25,412 bases of DNA from contig DDQW01000044.1 in the NCBI GenBank assembly GCA_002342805.1, positions 1 to 25,412 on the forward strand, in the 5' to 3' direction. Position numbers and translations under genes: made by a program. Origin of the DNA: Clostridiales bacterium UBA2432. GTDB lineage: Bacteria; Bacillota; Clostridia; Lachnospirales; Vallitaleaceae. Below are positions 1-7,387 of the stretch, piece by piece; position 1 is the first letter of the stretch; every line of letters starts with the position of its first letter. The notes under the pieces are model-generated. The model searched no databases. It was not told the origin of the DNA and worked only from the letters and a program-made list of their open reading frames with translations.

Positions 1-90
1 AAGAGAATCAATTTGTTCATTTGAATCTTCAGATTTAGGTGTACAAGATACTAAAACTATGTAAAATAAAAGCAAAAAGTATTTTTTCAT
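1..90 (-). CDS. Putative lipoprotein, 5' part only (truncated by window edge)
   Basis: An open frame starts at the ATG at 88-90 and runs off the left edge after 30 codons. The N-terminus is a lipoprotein signal peptide: two lysines, a hydrophobic stretch, then the lipobox LVSC, so residue 16 is the likely lipidated Cys. A Thr/Pro/Lys/Ser-rich linker follows. An in-frame ATG at 100-102 lies almost on top of the GAGAGG ribosome binding site (about 105-110), so the start at 90 is preferred. The function of the mature domain cannot be seen. It lies downstream of the secreted-protein operon on the same strand, but a 189-bp gap with inverted repeats separates them. Confidence 0.7.
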   Translation of the reverse strand, partial: MKKYFLLLFYIVLVSCTPKSEDSNEQIDSL

Positions 91-114
91 TTCATATTCC
101 ATTCCTCTCGCTTC

Positions 115-192
115 GTTCAAGACACTGAACAAAGATGAACTCAGTTTGACATTTTTGAAACTCGGAAAGAAAGTTCTGTCCGAGCTTCAAAA
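115..192 (-). repeat. Inverted repeats in the gap before the lipoprotein gene
   Basis: Between the 60-aa gene and the lipoprotein gene there are two hairpins. The larger pairs 153-165 with 180-192 (13 bp, one G-U or mismatch, 14-base loop). The smaller pairs GTTCA at 115-119 with TGAAC at 126-130. Neither is followed by a clear U-tract, so they may form a 5' leader for the lipoprotein mRNA or a weak transcription boundary. No convincing -35/-10 pair was found in 91-279. Confidence 0.4.
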
Positions 193-279
193 ATATTGCA
201 TTTAAGCAACTTTGATACTTATTCAGCTAAAAATCCTTCTTCTAGACTCATATTCTATTGGTTACCGGTTATCATCTTT

Positions 280-462
280 CTATTTTTTATTTTTCTTTAG
301 ATTACTAATACTAAAAAACGCAACTAATACAATTGTAATTACACTTTCAAATATTAAAAGTGGTGTTCTAATTCTATCTGGAGTAGCAAAAAGATTATTT
401 GACAATAGCGTTAATATCAGTACTAAAATAATTATTATTGTTAATGTTATACGTATTTTCAT
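280..462 (-). CDS. Small two-helix membrane protein, possible immunity or accessory protein
   Basis: A 60-aa protein with two hydrophobic segments (about residues 5-22 and 35-53), a short polar loop containing several Arg, and a lysine-rich C-terminus (LKKNKK). The ATG begins 3 bases after the TAG stop of the preceding secreted-protein gene. It has no strong Shine-Dalgarno of its own (only GGATCGG within the upstream gene's last codons), so it is probably translated by coupling. No family is recognised. Its size, topology and tight linkage resemble immunity proteins of small bacteriocins, but that is inference. It could equally be a secretion or anchoring partner of the 225-aa protein. Confidence 0.6.
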   Translation of the reverse strand: MKIRITLTIIIILVLILTLLSNNLFATPDRIRTPLLIFESVITIVLVAFFSISNLKKNKK

Positions 463-465
463 ATC

Positions 466-1143
466 CTATTGTACCGATCCAGCAAAAGGAATGTGTGCCC
501 CATAGGGAATAGAAGCACCAAAAGAACGCTGAACATAACATCTAAGCATTGAACCTCTTCCTGTTGCATTACCTTGCCAACAAATCCCTGATAAAGTTGC
601 CATATAACCTGTGCTTATTCCCATTATTCCAGCACCTATTAATAAAGGTGGAAAAAAATACCCTGCCAAACCTACTGCCGCAGTTCCTGTCGCTCCCATA
701 CCTGAAATCGTTGCCAACTGTGCAGCCATAATATTACTATTATTTGCATCCATATATATATCAGCTCCATACCATCTAACCACATATTCATTAATGTTAT
801 ATCCTGCTTCGTTTGCAGATGATATAATCATATTTTTATAAGTATCTGATACAATGATATCTTGTTTGGAAATAATTGTAACAAATTCTTTTTTATTAAG
901 CTCATTGACACCTTCCATGCTTTCAGTAATATTTTGTAACAATGTAGAATCAATGTACTTTTGTGCATTTTTATGTATTACATAATTACTCTCTTCTGAA
1001 ACACTTAAAAATTGGCTTTCAATTAATTGTATAGCTTTTTCATGATCTGTTATTTTTTCACCCCTTTTTTCAGATGCCAACACTCCTGTGGTCATTGATA
1101 AAATTAAAGATAAAGTTACAATAATTGATATAATTTTTTTCAT
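466..1143 (-). CDS. Sec-secreted protein with Gly-rich hydrophobic C-terminal half (bacteriocin-like?)
   Basis: The start is the ATG at 1143, which has AAGGAG upstream with good spacing; an in-frame TTG at 1206 has none. The 225-aa product has a classical signal peptide (KK, hydrophobic core, cleavage likely after VLA at residues 21-23). A charged, mostly helical region runs from about 24 to 138. A Gly/Ala-rich hydrophobic stretch follows at about 139-187, then a tail with two cysteines (C188 and C202) that could form a disulfide, ending in SVQ. No catalytic motif is visible. A long hydrophobic C-terminal segment, a Cys pair, a signal peptide and a linked small membrane protein are reminiscent of Sec-dependent bacteriocins such as streptococcin A-M57. 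I cannot confirm homology; a secreted toxin or surface protein is also possible. Expression is probably controlled by the LytTR boxes upstream. Confidence 0.7.
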   Translation of the reverse strand: MKKIISIIVTLSLILSMTTGVLASEKRGEKITDHEKAIQLIESQFLSVSEESNYVIHKNAQKYIDSTLLQNITESMEGVNELNKKEFVTIISKQDIIVSDTYKNMIISSANEAGYNINEYVVRWYGADIYMDANNSNIMAAQLATISGMGATGTAAVGLAGYFFPPLLIGAGIMGISTGYMATLSGICWQGNATGRGSMLRCYVQRSFGASIPYGAHIPFAGSVQ

Positions 1144-1229
1144 TTTCTCAATCTCCTTATAATTTTTTTTGTCATCACTGTTTTTCACTTGTTTCAGGCT
1201 CTTCAATATTTATGTTTTTCTACGCTGTG

Positions 1230-1261
1230 ATTATAGCATATATATTTTTAAAAAAGAGCAA
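1230..1261 (-). promoter_or_regulatory. Activator-dependent promoter of the secreted-protein operon
   Basis: The minus strand carries a perfect -10, TATAAT (1230-1235), and a -35-like TTGCTC (1256-1261) with a 20-bp spacer (1236-1255). That spacer is too long for efficient sigma-A use alone. Over-long spacers combined with upstream LytTR sites are a known feature of agr-type promoters that need their response regulator. The predicted start of transcription is near 1223, giving a leader of about 80 bases. Confidence 0.6.
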
Positions 1262-1267
1262 CTCTAC

Positions 1268-1299
1268 CTGAACGACGTTCTATAATACACGAACGACAT
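1268..1299 (-). promoter_or_regulatory. Tandem LytTR-type binding boxes
   Basis: GAACGAC occurs at 1270-1276 and again at 1291-1297 (minus strand GTCGTTC), exactly 21 bp apart, or two helical turns. The minus-strand core CGTTC matches the GTT-centred LytTR half-site pattern. A 9-bp repeat with a 12-bp spacer is the usual geometry for AgrA/PlnC-type regulators. The pair sits just upstream of the -35 element of the secreted-protein promoter and 8 bases after the kinase stop codon. The natural candidate to bind here is the LytTR regulator encoded at 2620-3342. Confidence 0.65.
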
Positions 1300-1306
1300 G
1301 TTTTTG

Positions 1307-2623
1307 TTATTTTATTGCGGAAAACAGGATGATTTCTAATTCAAAAATATTCCCTTCAACGCCTATATTCATTATATTATTTTTGTCTGCAACAATTTTT
1401 TCAATCGTTTTAAGACCTATGCCATATTCATTAAGTCTTTTACTCGATAAAGGAAAATTATTCTTAAAAAGAATGTCATTTTCATAGGGATTCGATATTC
1501 GAATATATACGCTGTCCTGCCTTTGTTCTATTTGTAAATGTATGCTTTTTTTATTTTTATCTATATTTCTTTTACATGCTTCAATAGCGTTATCTAAGGC
1601 ATTTCCTAAAATATTGGCTAAATCAGAATCACTGATATTGATGGCATCATATAAAGCAATATCCGTTTCGATATGAATATTATTTTGTTTTGCATATTGA
1701 TTTTTGTAGTTTAGGATTGCATCGATAAGCGGAATTTCTGAGAAAACTTGATATTCATATGTATTATTCTCCAAAAGCTTCTCCACCTCTTTTATAGCAC
1801 TAGCCGTATCTTTATTTACTACTGCAGTTTTAATTCCTATTAGGCTGTTTTTGAAGTTATGCTTTAATTTCAAGGTTTCTTTGCGCTCATTATTTAAATT
1901 ATGATAAAGGGTATGGTAATATTGGATTTGACTATTTAATATTGCCATTTGTACTTTATTCTCTGCATCTATCTTGACTTTTTCATAAATATTCAAAAAT
2001 ATTATATTCAATAAAATAATGCATAATGTGATGCTAACAGATACGTAATGCAGATCTTGTTTCATCACCTTAACAATGCTATATAGAATAATAATGCTTG
2101 TTACCGGAACGCATATTAATTGTAACAAAACCGTTATAGAAACATTCTCACTTTTATGAAAACTATTTTTCCCCAATACAGAATACAATTTCACAAACAC
2201 AAAGGGGATAAAATTTGCTAAAGCAAGCAAGAAAAACACAATATTATTATTTTCAAGTATTTCAGATAATTTTATGCCTGTTGCAATGGCATAAATATCA
2301 ACCACCAAAACTTCAATTACCGTACGAATAATAACAAATATAAGCGAATACATAAATTTAGATACTATTGACGATTTATACAGGAAGGATATTAAAATAA
2401 TTCCAACAAGTGATATGCTGAAATTAATTTGCGGGATAGCAATAAAAAAATATGTATATAAGGCAACAAGAAAATATATGGAATAACTCAAAAATATATA
2501 TTTTCTATTAAACTTTTCAAATGTTAATGTCATTTTGAAAAAAACATGGGTTGTGTAGAGTGACAAAACACCAAAAAAACAGTATGTAATAAAATTAATC
2601 AATGTTAAGGAATTATTCATCAT
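1307..2623 (-). CDS. AgrC/HPK10-type sensor histidine kinase (GHKL)
   Basis: The 438-aa protein has about six or seven hydrophobic segments in residues 1-212, a helical linker, then a short phosphoacceptor region and a GHKL ATPase domain. The likely phosphorylated residue is His255 in LKHNFKNSL. The N-box contains N341 and N345 (GNALDNAIEA), and the glycine box is GIGL (401-404). This is the architecture of AgrC/ComD/PlnB kinases that sense extracellular peptides through the membrane domain. The H-box reads HNFKN, where many relatives have HD. Its ATG overlaps the stop of the response regulator gene by four bases (ATGA), with AGGAGA upstream, so the pair is co-translated. No agrB/agrD-like signal gene is present in the window, so the ligand is unknown. 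Confidence 0.9.
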   Translation of the reverse strand: MMNNSLTLINFITYCFFGVLSLYTTHVFFKMTLTFEKFNRKYIFLSYSIYFLVALYTYFFIAIPQINFSISLVGIILISFLYKSSIVSKFMYSLIFVIIRTVIEVLVVDIYAIATGIKLSEILENNNIVFFLLALANFIPFVFVKLYSVLGKNSFHKSENVSITVLLQLICVPVTSIIILYSIVKVMKQDLHYVSVSITLCIILLNIIFLNIYEKVKIDAENKVQMAILNSQIQYYHTLYHNLNNERKETLKLKHNFKNSLIGIKTAVVNKDTASAIKEVEKLLENNTYEYQVFSEIPLIDAILNYKNQYAKQNNIHIETDIALYDAINISDSDLANILGNALDNAIEACKRNIDKNKKSIHLQIEQRQDSVYIRISNPYENDILFKNNFPLSSKRLNEYGIGLKTIEKIVADKNNIMNIGVEGNIFELEIILFSAIK

Positions 2624-3342
2624 AATCTATTTCTCCTGAGAAATTCAAGATATCTTTGAGTCGTTGTATTCTTTCCCTTTCTTCCAATAGATACTTTCAT
2701 ATCAAGCTTTGATATGTTAAATGAATTCGCACTATCCATATATGCATATCTTAAGTTGAGTATATATGATCTGTTAGGCATAAGAAATTCATCTTTGCTT
2801 TCCAATGTATTCCAAATATTTTTTAAAGTATCATAAATAATTATTCTATCATCAATAGTAACAATTTCAATTTTTTGATGTCTACTTTCAAAATATATGA
2901 TGTCTTTCAGATACACAAATTGTTGAACTTTATTGGCAGTAAACAAAAAAACATTCTCTTTGTCCTTTTTTATCAATGCATCGACCTGCAATAAAACATC
3001 TTCCACCTGCTTGGCATTGACAGGCTTATCTAAAAAGGCCAGCGTCTTGGTTCCAAAAAGTTCTCTCAAACGTTGATCATAGCTTGAAATAAATACAATA
3101 TAACTTTCTATATCCATTGAATAGATTTTCTTAGCTGTGTCTATTCCGCTTATACCCTTCATAATGATATCTAAAAGTATAATATCATACTTGTTTTTTT
3201 CCAAATCTTCGCATAATGCTTCTCCACTTGAAAAACTTGATACATAAAATTCGGTTTTCCATTTTTCTTCTACTTCATGAACCAAACTCCATATATTCTC
3301 CCTATCTTTTTCCTCATCATCGCAAATTGCTATTCTTAACAT
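2620..3342 (-). CDS. LytTR-family response regulator (AgrA/ComE-like)
   Basis: The 240-aa protein has a CheY-like receiver domain (about 1-120) with acidic pair D8/D9, phosphoacceptor D58 in ILLDIIM, and K106 in LDKP. A LytTR DNA-binding domain follows (about 133-236). The latter includes the family-typical YFES (membrane-proximal strand) and a MPNRSYILNL-type segment. It should be phosphorylated by the kinase encoded directly downstream and bind 21-bp-phased direct repeats. Such repeats are found beyond the kinase gene, ahead of the secreted-protein operon. The ATG is preceded by GGGAGGG. It is the first gene of its operon and has its own sigma-A-like promoter. Confidence 0.92.
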   Translation of the reverse strand: MLRIAICDDEEKDRENIWSLVHEVEEKWKTEFYVSSFSSGEALCEDLEKNKYDIILLDIIMKGISGIDTAKKIYSMDIESYIVFISSYDQRLRELFGTKTLAFLDKPVNAKQVEDVLLQVDALIKKDKENVFLFTANKVQQFVYLKDIIYFESRHQKIEIVTIDDRIIIYDTLKNIWNTLESKDEFLMPNRSYILNLRYAYMDSANSFNISKLDMKVSIGRKGKNTTTQRYLEFLRRNRL

Positions 3343-3373
3343 GAATACCCTCCCTCTTAGGCTACTTCAAATA

Positions 3374-3401
3374 ATTATAACACTTAGCTTATATTTTTCA
3401 A
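3374..3401 (-). promoter_or_regulatory. Sigma-A-type promoter of the two-component operon
   Basis: On the minus strand there is a -35 TTGAAA (3396-3401), a 16-bp spacer and a perfect -10 TATAAT (3374-3379), about 30 bases before the regulator ATG. No LytTR-like repeat is seen here, so the regulator operon may be expressed constitutively rather than autoinduced. Confidence 0.7.
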
Positions 3402-3438
3402 ATGGATTGGTACGAAACGCCCTTATTTTATTGCAGAA

Positions 3439-3478
3439 AAGGGCAGTCTCAGAAATCATTTTTTCCAAGACTGCCCTT
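3439..3478 (-). terminator. Terminator after the aminopeptidase operon
   Basis: An 11-bp perfect stem (3439-3449 with 3468-3478; core GGGCAGTCT) has an 18-base loop and a short T-run on the minus strand side (CCCTTTTCT). It lies between the stop of the membrane-anchored protein gene and the promoter of the two-component operon. Confidence 0.75.
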
Positions 3479-3494
3479 ATGTCATTTTATCGCT

Positions 3495-4160
3495 TTATTC
3501 AAACATATAATCAAAAACTTTTTCTATATTCTCTTCATGACTAGTACTGACAAACACACCCAAGTAATATGTTTCGCCTTCCGGTAGGAGGCCATCAAAA
3601 AATTCAAGCTCTGTCACATCGGCCAGGTAGATGCTATCACTTGCGATTCCTTCGCCTGCTAACCCTAAGTCCTCTGCACTAAAATAGGCTTCTTCCGGCA
3701 GATTGATGAATCCTTGCTCGATATAAGAATCAATGGGTTTCATCAGACCTTGCTCAAGATACATCTGAAAGTTTTCCCCAACAAATACAAAAATATCAAA
3801 TTCACCTAAGGTACTTTTTCCCATGATTTTTGTTACATTTGCCATTTGCATGTTATAATCAATGCCCTCTTCGATATTAAAGGACTCAATAGCAGCAACT
3901 TCTCTTTTTAAATCATCACTGACGATTTCACTAAGCTGATCTCTTCGCTCAATTCTTGTCTCATCATTCATTGAATAGGTGAAAATACTCATATCTAAGA
4001 CAATATCTGCCGGAGGATTGAATATATAATGATTTAAGAGCCAAAACACAATCAAAAAACCAATAATGCCACCAATAATATGAATCTTATAGTATTCCCA
4101 TATATGGTCAATTTTATCTTTTCGGTTCAAGTCTTTATAATCTATTAATCGTTTTTCCAT
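3495..4160 (-). CDS. Membrane-anchored hypothetical protein coupled to the M29 peptidase
   Basis: The 221-aa protein has a charged cytoplasmic N-terminus (about 1-26), one transmembrane helix (about 27-45) and an extracytoplasmic domain of about 170 residues. No cysteine motif or catalytic signature is visible. Part of the outer domain (around DIFVFVGENF...GLMKPIDSYI) faintly recalls extracellular solute-binding proteins, but this is not enough to assign a function. Its ATG lies 2 bases after the stop of the aminopeptidase gene, and the GAGGTG ribosome binding site is inside the end of that gene. The two products are therefore probably made together and may work together, perhaps in peptide handling at the membrane (inference). 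Confidence 0.8.
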   Translation of the reverse strand: MEKRLIDYKDLNRKDKIDHIWEYYKIHIIGGIIGFLIVFWLLNHYIFNPPADIVLDMSIFTYSMNDETRIERRDQLSEIVSDDLKREVAAIESFNIEEGIDYNMQMANVTKIMGKSTLGEFDIFVFVGENFQMYLEQGLMKPIDSYIEQGFINLPEEAYFSAEDLGLAGEGIASDSIYLADVTELEFFDGLLPEGETYYLGVFVSTSHEENIEKVFDYMFE

Positions 4161-4162
4161 GA

Positions 4163-6217
4163 TTACACCTCAATCTCATCTAATGGGTCATTTAGGTCCT
4201 TTGTTCCTTCAAGGACAAACCGACCATTCTGAATAATCGGAATCTGTTTGTTATCCTCTGTAATAACAATAATCGCATCTAATTCATGATATGGAATAGT
4301 AATATCGGTATGGCGGTAGTAATAGGCCTTATCGATATCCGTTTTTCGTTGACAGGAAATCGAATTATCACGGGCAACAATCTCACGTCCATCCGGATTC
4401 TTAACAGGAACGTCTTCACTCCACTTGTAACAGGTATCACCCACAGCAAAGTGTGGACCGGTTTTTTCGCCGATGAGAATAGGAAGTATTTTTTCTATGT
4501 TGAATTTCCGCGCCATTGCGTATGCCTTTGTGTTGGTCCCGATGGCAAATTCTCCAATAGGCAAAAATGTATGGGGTTCTGTTATGTTTGCTCGAATATA
4601 TTCACGATTTTTTTCTTGGTCAGCGTAATTGTTACATCGATAGTCTGTCATCATTCCATCCATAAACTCAATCTCAAGGTCTTTATATTTTAAGCCGTTT
4701 AAATAGACTTCTTTGACATGTAACGTACCCACAGTCCCTTCAAGTTTTGGTGTTGTGAAAACTTCTCCAACAGGGACATTAACATCCGCCGTACAGTTGT
4801 TAAAATTCGTTTCACGACTTGGATCTTTAAGTTCCTTGAGCTGAACAAGCAAGTGTGTACGATTTCCATTACGGCCGGTCACAAGAACTGATTTTCCCAA
4901 ATCCAAGGTTTCAATCATCGTTTGTTGAATCCTTCTATACATTTCTTCATCCAATGTGTTTACAATAATTGTTTCGTCAAAGATTTCTTCAAACTGTTTA
5001 CCAATACTCGGTAACGGATAGGCATTAATGGTAAAACTCCACTGGCTATTTGGCAAGTAACGGCTAAATAAGGCCTGATATTCACCGGTATATTTTTGCT
5101 TAAAGCTTTGTTGAACATCGGTGAAACGTATGGAAGAGTCCTTCATCTCAGGTTCAAAACTTGTCTCACCAAACACTTCCATAACAGCCGGTCCGGCATA
5201 TGCTTTGATGGTCGCTTCAAATTCATCAAACACATCTTTCCAATGTGTCATGAGGTATTCATAATATACTTCATCTGCAAAAAGTGCTTCATCAAAACGA
5301 TGATCAAAGAAATTCTGAGGATTGGGCAGGGTATGAATCAAACGCGGACGCAAGGAGCCTTCAAGATCATAACGCACAATAGGTTTAAGTCCATAGGCAC
5401 TAAAATTATTGACGACTTTATGCATAACCGGTTCAAATCCAACTTGGTAGGCTATCTGAATGGATTTTTTAGGTTTGATGTCCACTTCATTACGCTTATA
5501 CCCTCGCATGTAAGCTTGTGTAAAGGTATCCGCCATTTTTTGAAGCTTTGTTTCATCTGTTTTCTGAAAGAAGTCAAACAATTTTTGCTCATTGTCACTG
5601 ATATATAGGCCATACTTATACAAGTATTTTTCATTGTCATACTCTGATTTTTCGATGATCTGATTATAGGTATCAAAATCCGGATCAAAGGAACGATAGA
5701 TGCGTAGTCGAAGCTTATCCTTTATATCCATCATCGCATGACTTTTGATTTTTTCAACAAGTTCGCTGACCTTCCTATTTGGGTCTTCAACCAAGCTTGT
5801 GATGATGTCTATGAGCATTTCGGATAACCACATAATAGAAACCCTACGATGTTCATAAGCATAGGGTATTGATAATCGTGCCTTTTGATATATGTAGCAC
5901 ATCACCTTACCAAGCTCTTGGCCAAAGCATTCTTTACAAACGTCTGGATTTGCATAGCTTGAATTATAGTTTTCTGGCAATAGCTCTTTATTTTGTTGAA
6001 GATTCAAGGCTTTTAACTCTTCAATTGACCTTGATTCATAAAAGCTTTTTGACCACTCTTTTTCAAAGGCTAAGCTTGATAACAAAATATCTGTACTTTT
6101 TCTAATAAAGGAAGATAGATCGCTACCATCATTTTTTATTTGTTTTTGTAGGTCAATAAGATTTTGCTCTGCCTGTATAATGCGAGCTTCGTACTTATGA
6201 TTTAATTGATTAATCAT
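4163..6217 (-). CDS. M29-family metallo-aminopeptidase with long N-terminal extension
   Basis: A 684-aa cytosolic protein. The C-terminal 250 residues carry the full set of residues expected for M29 (thermophilic/AmpS-type) aminopeptidases that remove N-terminal residues using two metal ions: E485 in PVGEVFTTP, E556 in PIGEFAIG, H589 in TGPHFAVG, Y597, and the H636-x-D638 pair in YRHTDI. The spacing resembles AmpT (Glu, Glu, His, Tyr, His-x-Asp). Typical M29 enzymes are about 370-415 aa, so the first ~280 residues are an extra region, helical and charged with no motif I know. It starts at an ATG with AGAAGGG upstream. It is first in a two-gene operon with the membrane-anchored protein. Family assignment is firm for the C-terminal half; substrate is unknown. 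Confidence 0.85.
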   Translation of the reverse strand: MINQLNHKYEARIIQAEQNLIDLQKQIKNDGSDLSSFIRKSTDILLSSLAFEKEWSKSFYESRSIEELKALNLQQNKELLPENYNSSYANPDVCKECFGQELGKVMCYIYQKARLSIPYAYEHRRVSIMWLSEMLIDIITSLVEDPNRKVSELVEKIKSHAMMDIKDKLRLRIYRSFDPDFDTYNQIIEKSEYDNEKYLYKYGLYISDNEQKLFDFFQKTDETKLQKMADTFTQAYMRGYKRNEVDIKPKKSIQIAYQVGFEPVMHKVVNNFSAYGLKPIVRYDLEGSLRPRLIHTLPNPQNFFDHRFDEALFADEVYYEYLMTHWKDVFDEFEATIKAYAGPAVMEVFGETSFEPEMKDSSIRFTDVQQSFKQKYTGEYQALFSRYLPNSQWSFTINAYPLPSIGKQFEEIFDETIIVNTLDEEMYRRIQQTMIETLDLGKSVLVTGRNGNRTHLLVQLKELKDPSRETNFNNCTADVNVPVGEVFTTPKLEGTVGTLHVKEVYLNGLKYKDLEIEFMDGMMTDYRCNNYADQEKNREYIRANITEPHTFLPIGEFAIGTNTKAYAMARKFNIEKILPILIGEKTGPHFAVGDTCYKWSEDVPVKNPDGREIVARDNSISCQRKTDIDKAYYYRHTDITIPYHELDAIIVITEDNKQIPIIQNGRFVLEGTKDLNDPLDEIEV

Positions 6218-6298
6218 GAGAATCCCTTCTTTACTTCAATTTATTAAACTTGTCTAATATAATACCATATAGATTTATCACTATCTATTATTATTTTA

Positions 6299-7387
6299 TT
6301 AAAACCCAATTCCTTTTATAGAATAGATCAAGGTATGGTTCCTATCGAACAGGCGAATCTCTCCGGCTTGTATGTCTGGATTCACCTTATATTCAAGGTT
6401 TTTATCCATCTTATCTTTCAAATAATCCACGATCTTTTCTTTATTCTTTTTTTTATGACCAATCAATCGTTGGATGCTTGCTTGGTTTCCGCAAAGGATT
6501 ATTTGGCAATCAAGTTTTTGGATTGTTTCTTTGTGTATCTCAAGAAGCGTCTTCATTTCGTTAAAAACACATTGGTCCATAACTAGCTCTCCAAAGGCCG
6601 GATGATAGGGTCCGGCAACAAAAGCATTTGTATTTAATTCTTCATTGGCTTGAAGACCAATGCGAATCACCTTGATGTTTGCTTGGATAATTTGCGGCAA
6701 TATATTGGCGACTTGAAGGACTGCTTCTTCCAAAGGAATCGGCTCATAGTCGCCTCGTTTATATAATGCTTCAAGTTCTGTGTTTTGAATAACCAGTGTA
6801 GGATAGATTCTTAATGTTTTCGGTTGAATTTGAATAACTTTTTCCATGGTTGCTTCGAAGGTTTCGGCCGTATCTCCGGGAAGCCCTAGCATGACCTGTA
6901 ATCCTAATTCAATCTTATATTTACGAATCAGGTCGATGGCATTGTAAACATCTTGGACACGATGATTTCTTTTGGACAAGTCAAGTACCTCTTGTTCTAA
7001 GGATTGAACGCCTAATTCAATGGCACTGATGGGATATGGGGATAAAAATTCAAGTATATCTGTCGATATATAGTCCGGTCGTGTTGACATTCGAATGCCT
7101 TTTAGATTATGTTTGTTCACATATTCCGTCGCAATGTCAAGGTAAAAGCTTTGAATGTTTCGCTCAATTCCGGTAAAACTTCCTCCAAAAAAAGCAATCT
7201 CAATATCACTTTTTTGAATGCCGGTATCTAGATAAGCTTCAATCTTATTCCGCAGCATTTGTTCCTCACGTTGTTCTTCTTGTTCACCACTAATGTGTCT
7301 TTGGTTGCAAAAGACACATTCATTCGGACAGCCCAGATGCGGTATGAAAATCGGAATATTCATGGTCCTATTTTTCGATTTTCCCAT
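6299..7387 (-). CDS. Radical SAM protein of the Elp3-like/oxygen-independent type
   Basis: A 362-aa protein with a CX3CX2C cluster motif (C20, C24, C27 in GCPNECVFCNQ) that binds a 4Fe-4S cluster and S-adenosylmethionine, followed by GGSFTG, as in the Elp3-type radical SAM domain. The start at 7387 is chosen because AAGGAAG lies at the right distance. A GTG/ATG-type start six codons further upstream (7405) would overlap that ribosome binding site. The preceding gene's TAA shares its A with this ATG (TAATG), so translation is coupled. Related proteins occur near rnc/smc in many clostridia and are annotated only as radical SAM or Elp3-domain proteins; the reaction is not known. Most of the C-terminal ~130 residues have no recognisable motif. 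Confidence 0.85.
   Translation of the reverse strand: MGKSKNRTMNIPIFIPHLGCPNECVFCNQRHISGEQEEQREEQMLRNKIEAYLDTGIQKSDIEIAFFGGSFTGIERNIQSFYLDIATEYVNKHNLKGIRMSTRPDYISTDILEFLSPYPISAIELGVQSLEQEVLDLSKRNHRVQDVYNAIDLIRKYKIELGLQVMLGLPGDTAETFEATMEKVIQIQPKTLRIYPTLVIQNTELEALYKRGDYEPIPLEEAVLQVANILPQIIQANIKVIRIGLQANEELNTNAFVAGPYHPAFGELVMDQCVFNEMKTLLEIHKETIQKLDCQIILCGNQASIQRLIGHKKKNKEKIVDYLKDKMDKNLEYKVNPDIQAGEIRLFDRNHTLIYSIKGIGF

Noticed and set aside
212..505. Open frame of 97 codons on the + strand
   Set aside because: Overlaps the 60-aa gene and the end of the secreted-protein gene in antisense; biased AT-rich hydrophobic translation without a start signal.
1144..1206. Longer N-terminus of the secreted protein from a TTG
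   Set aside because: No Shine-Dalgarno upstream of the TTG, and it would bury the signal peptide; the ATG at 1143 has AAGGAG.
4286..4693. Open frame of 135 codons on the + strand
   Set aside because: Antisense to the metal-binding part of the M29 gene; no family signature and no translation signals.
5096..5608. Open frame of 170 codons on the + strand
   Set aside because: Entirely antisense to the M29 peptidase gene, with no ribosome binding site and a composition typical of a shadow frame.
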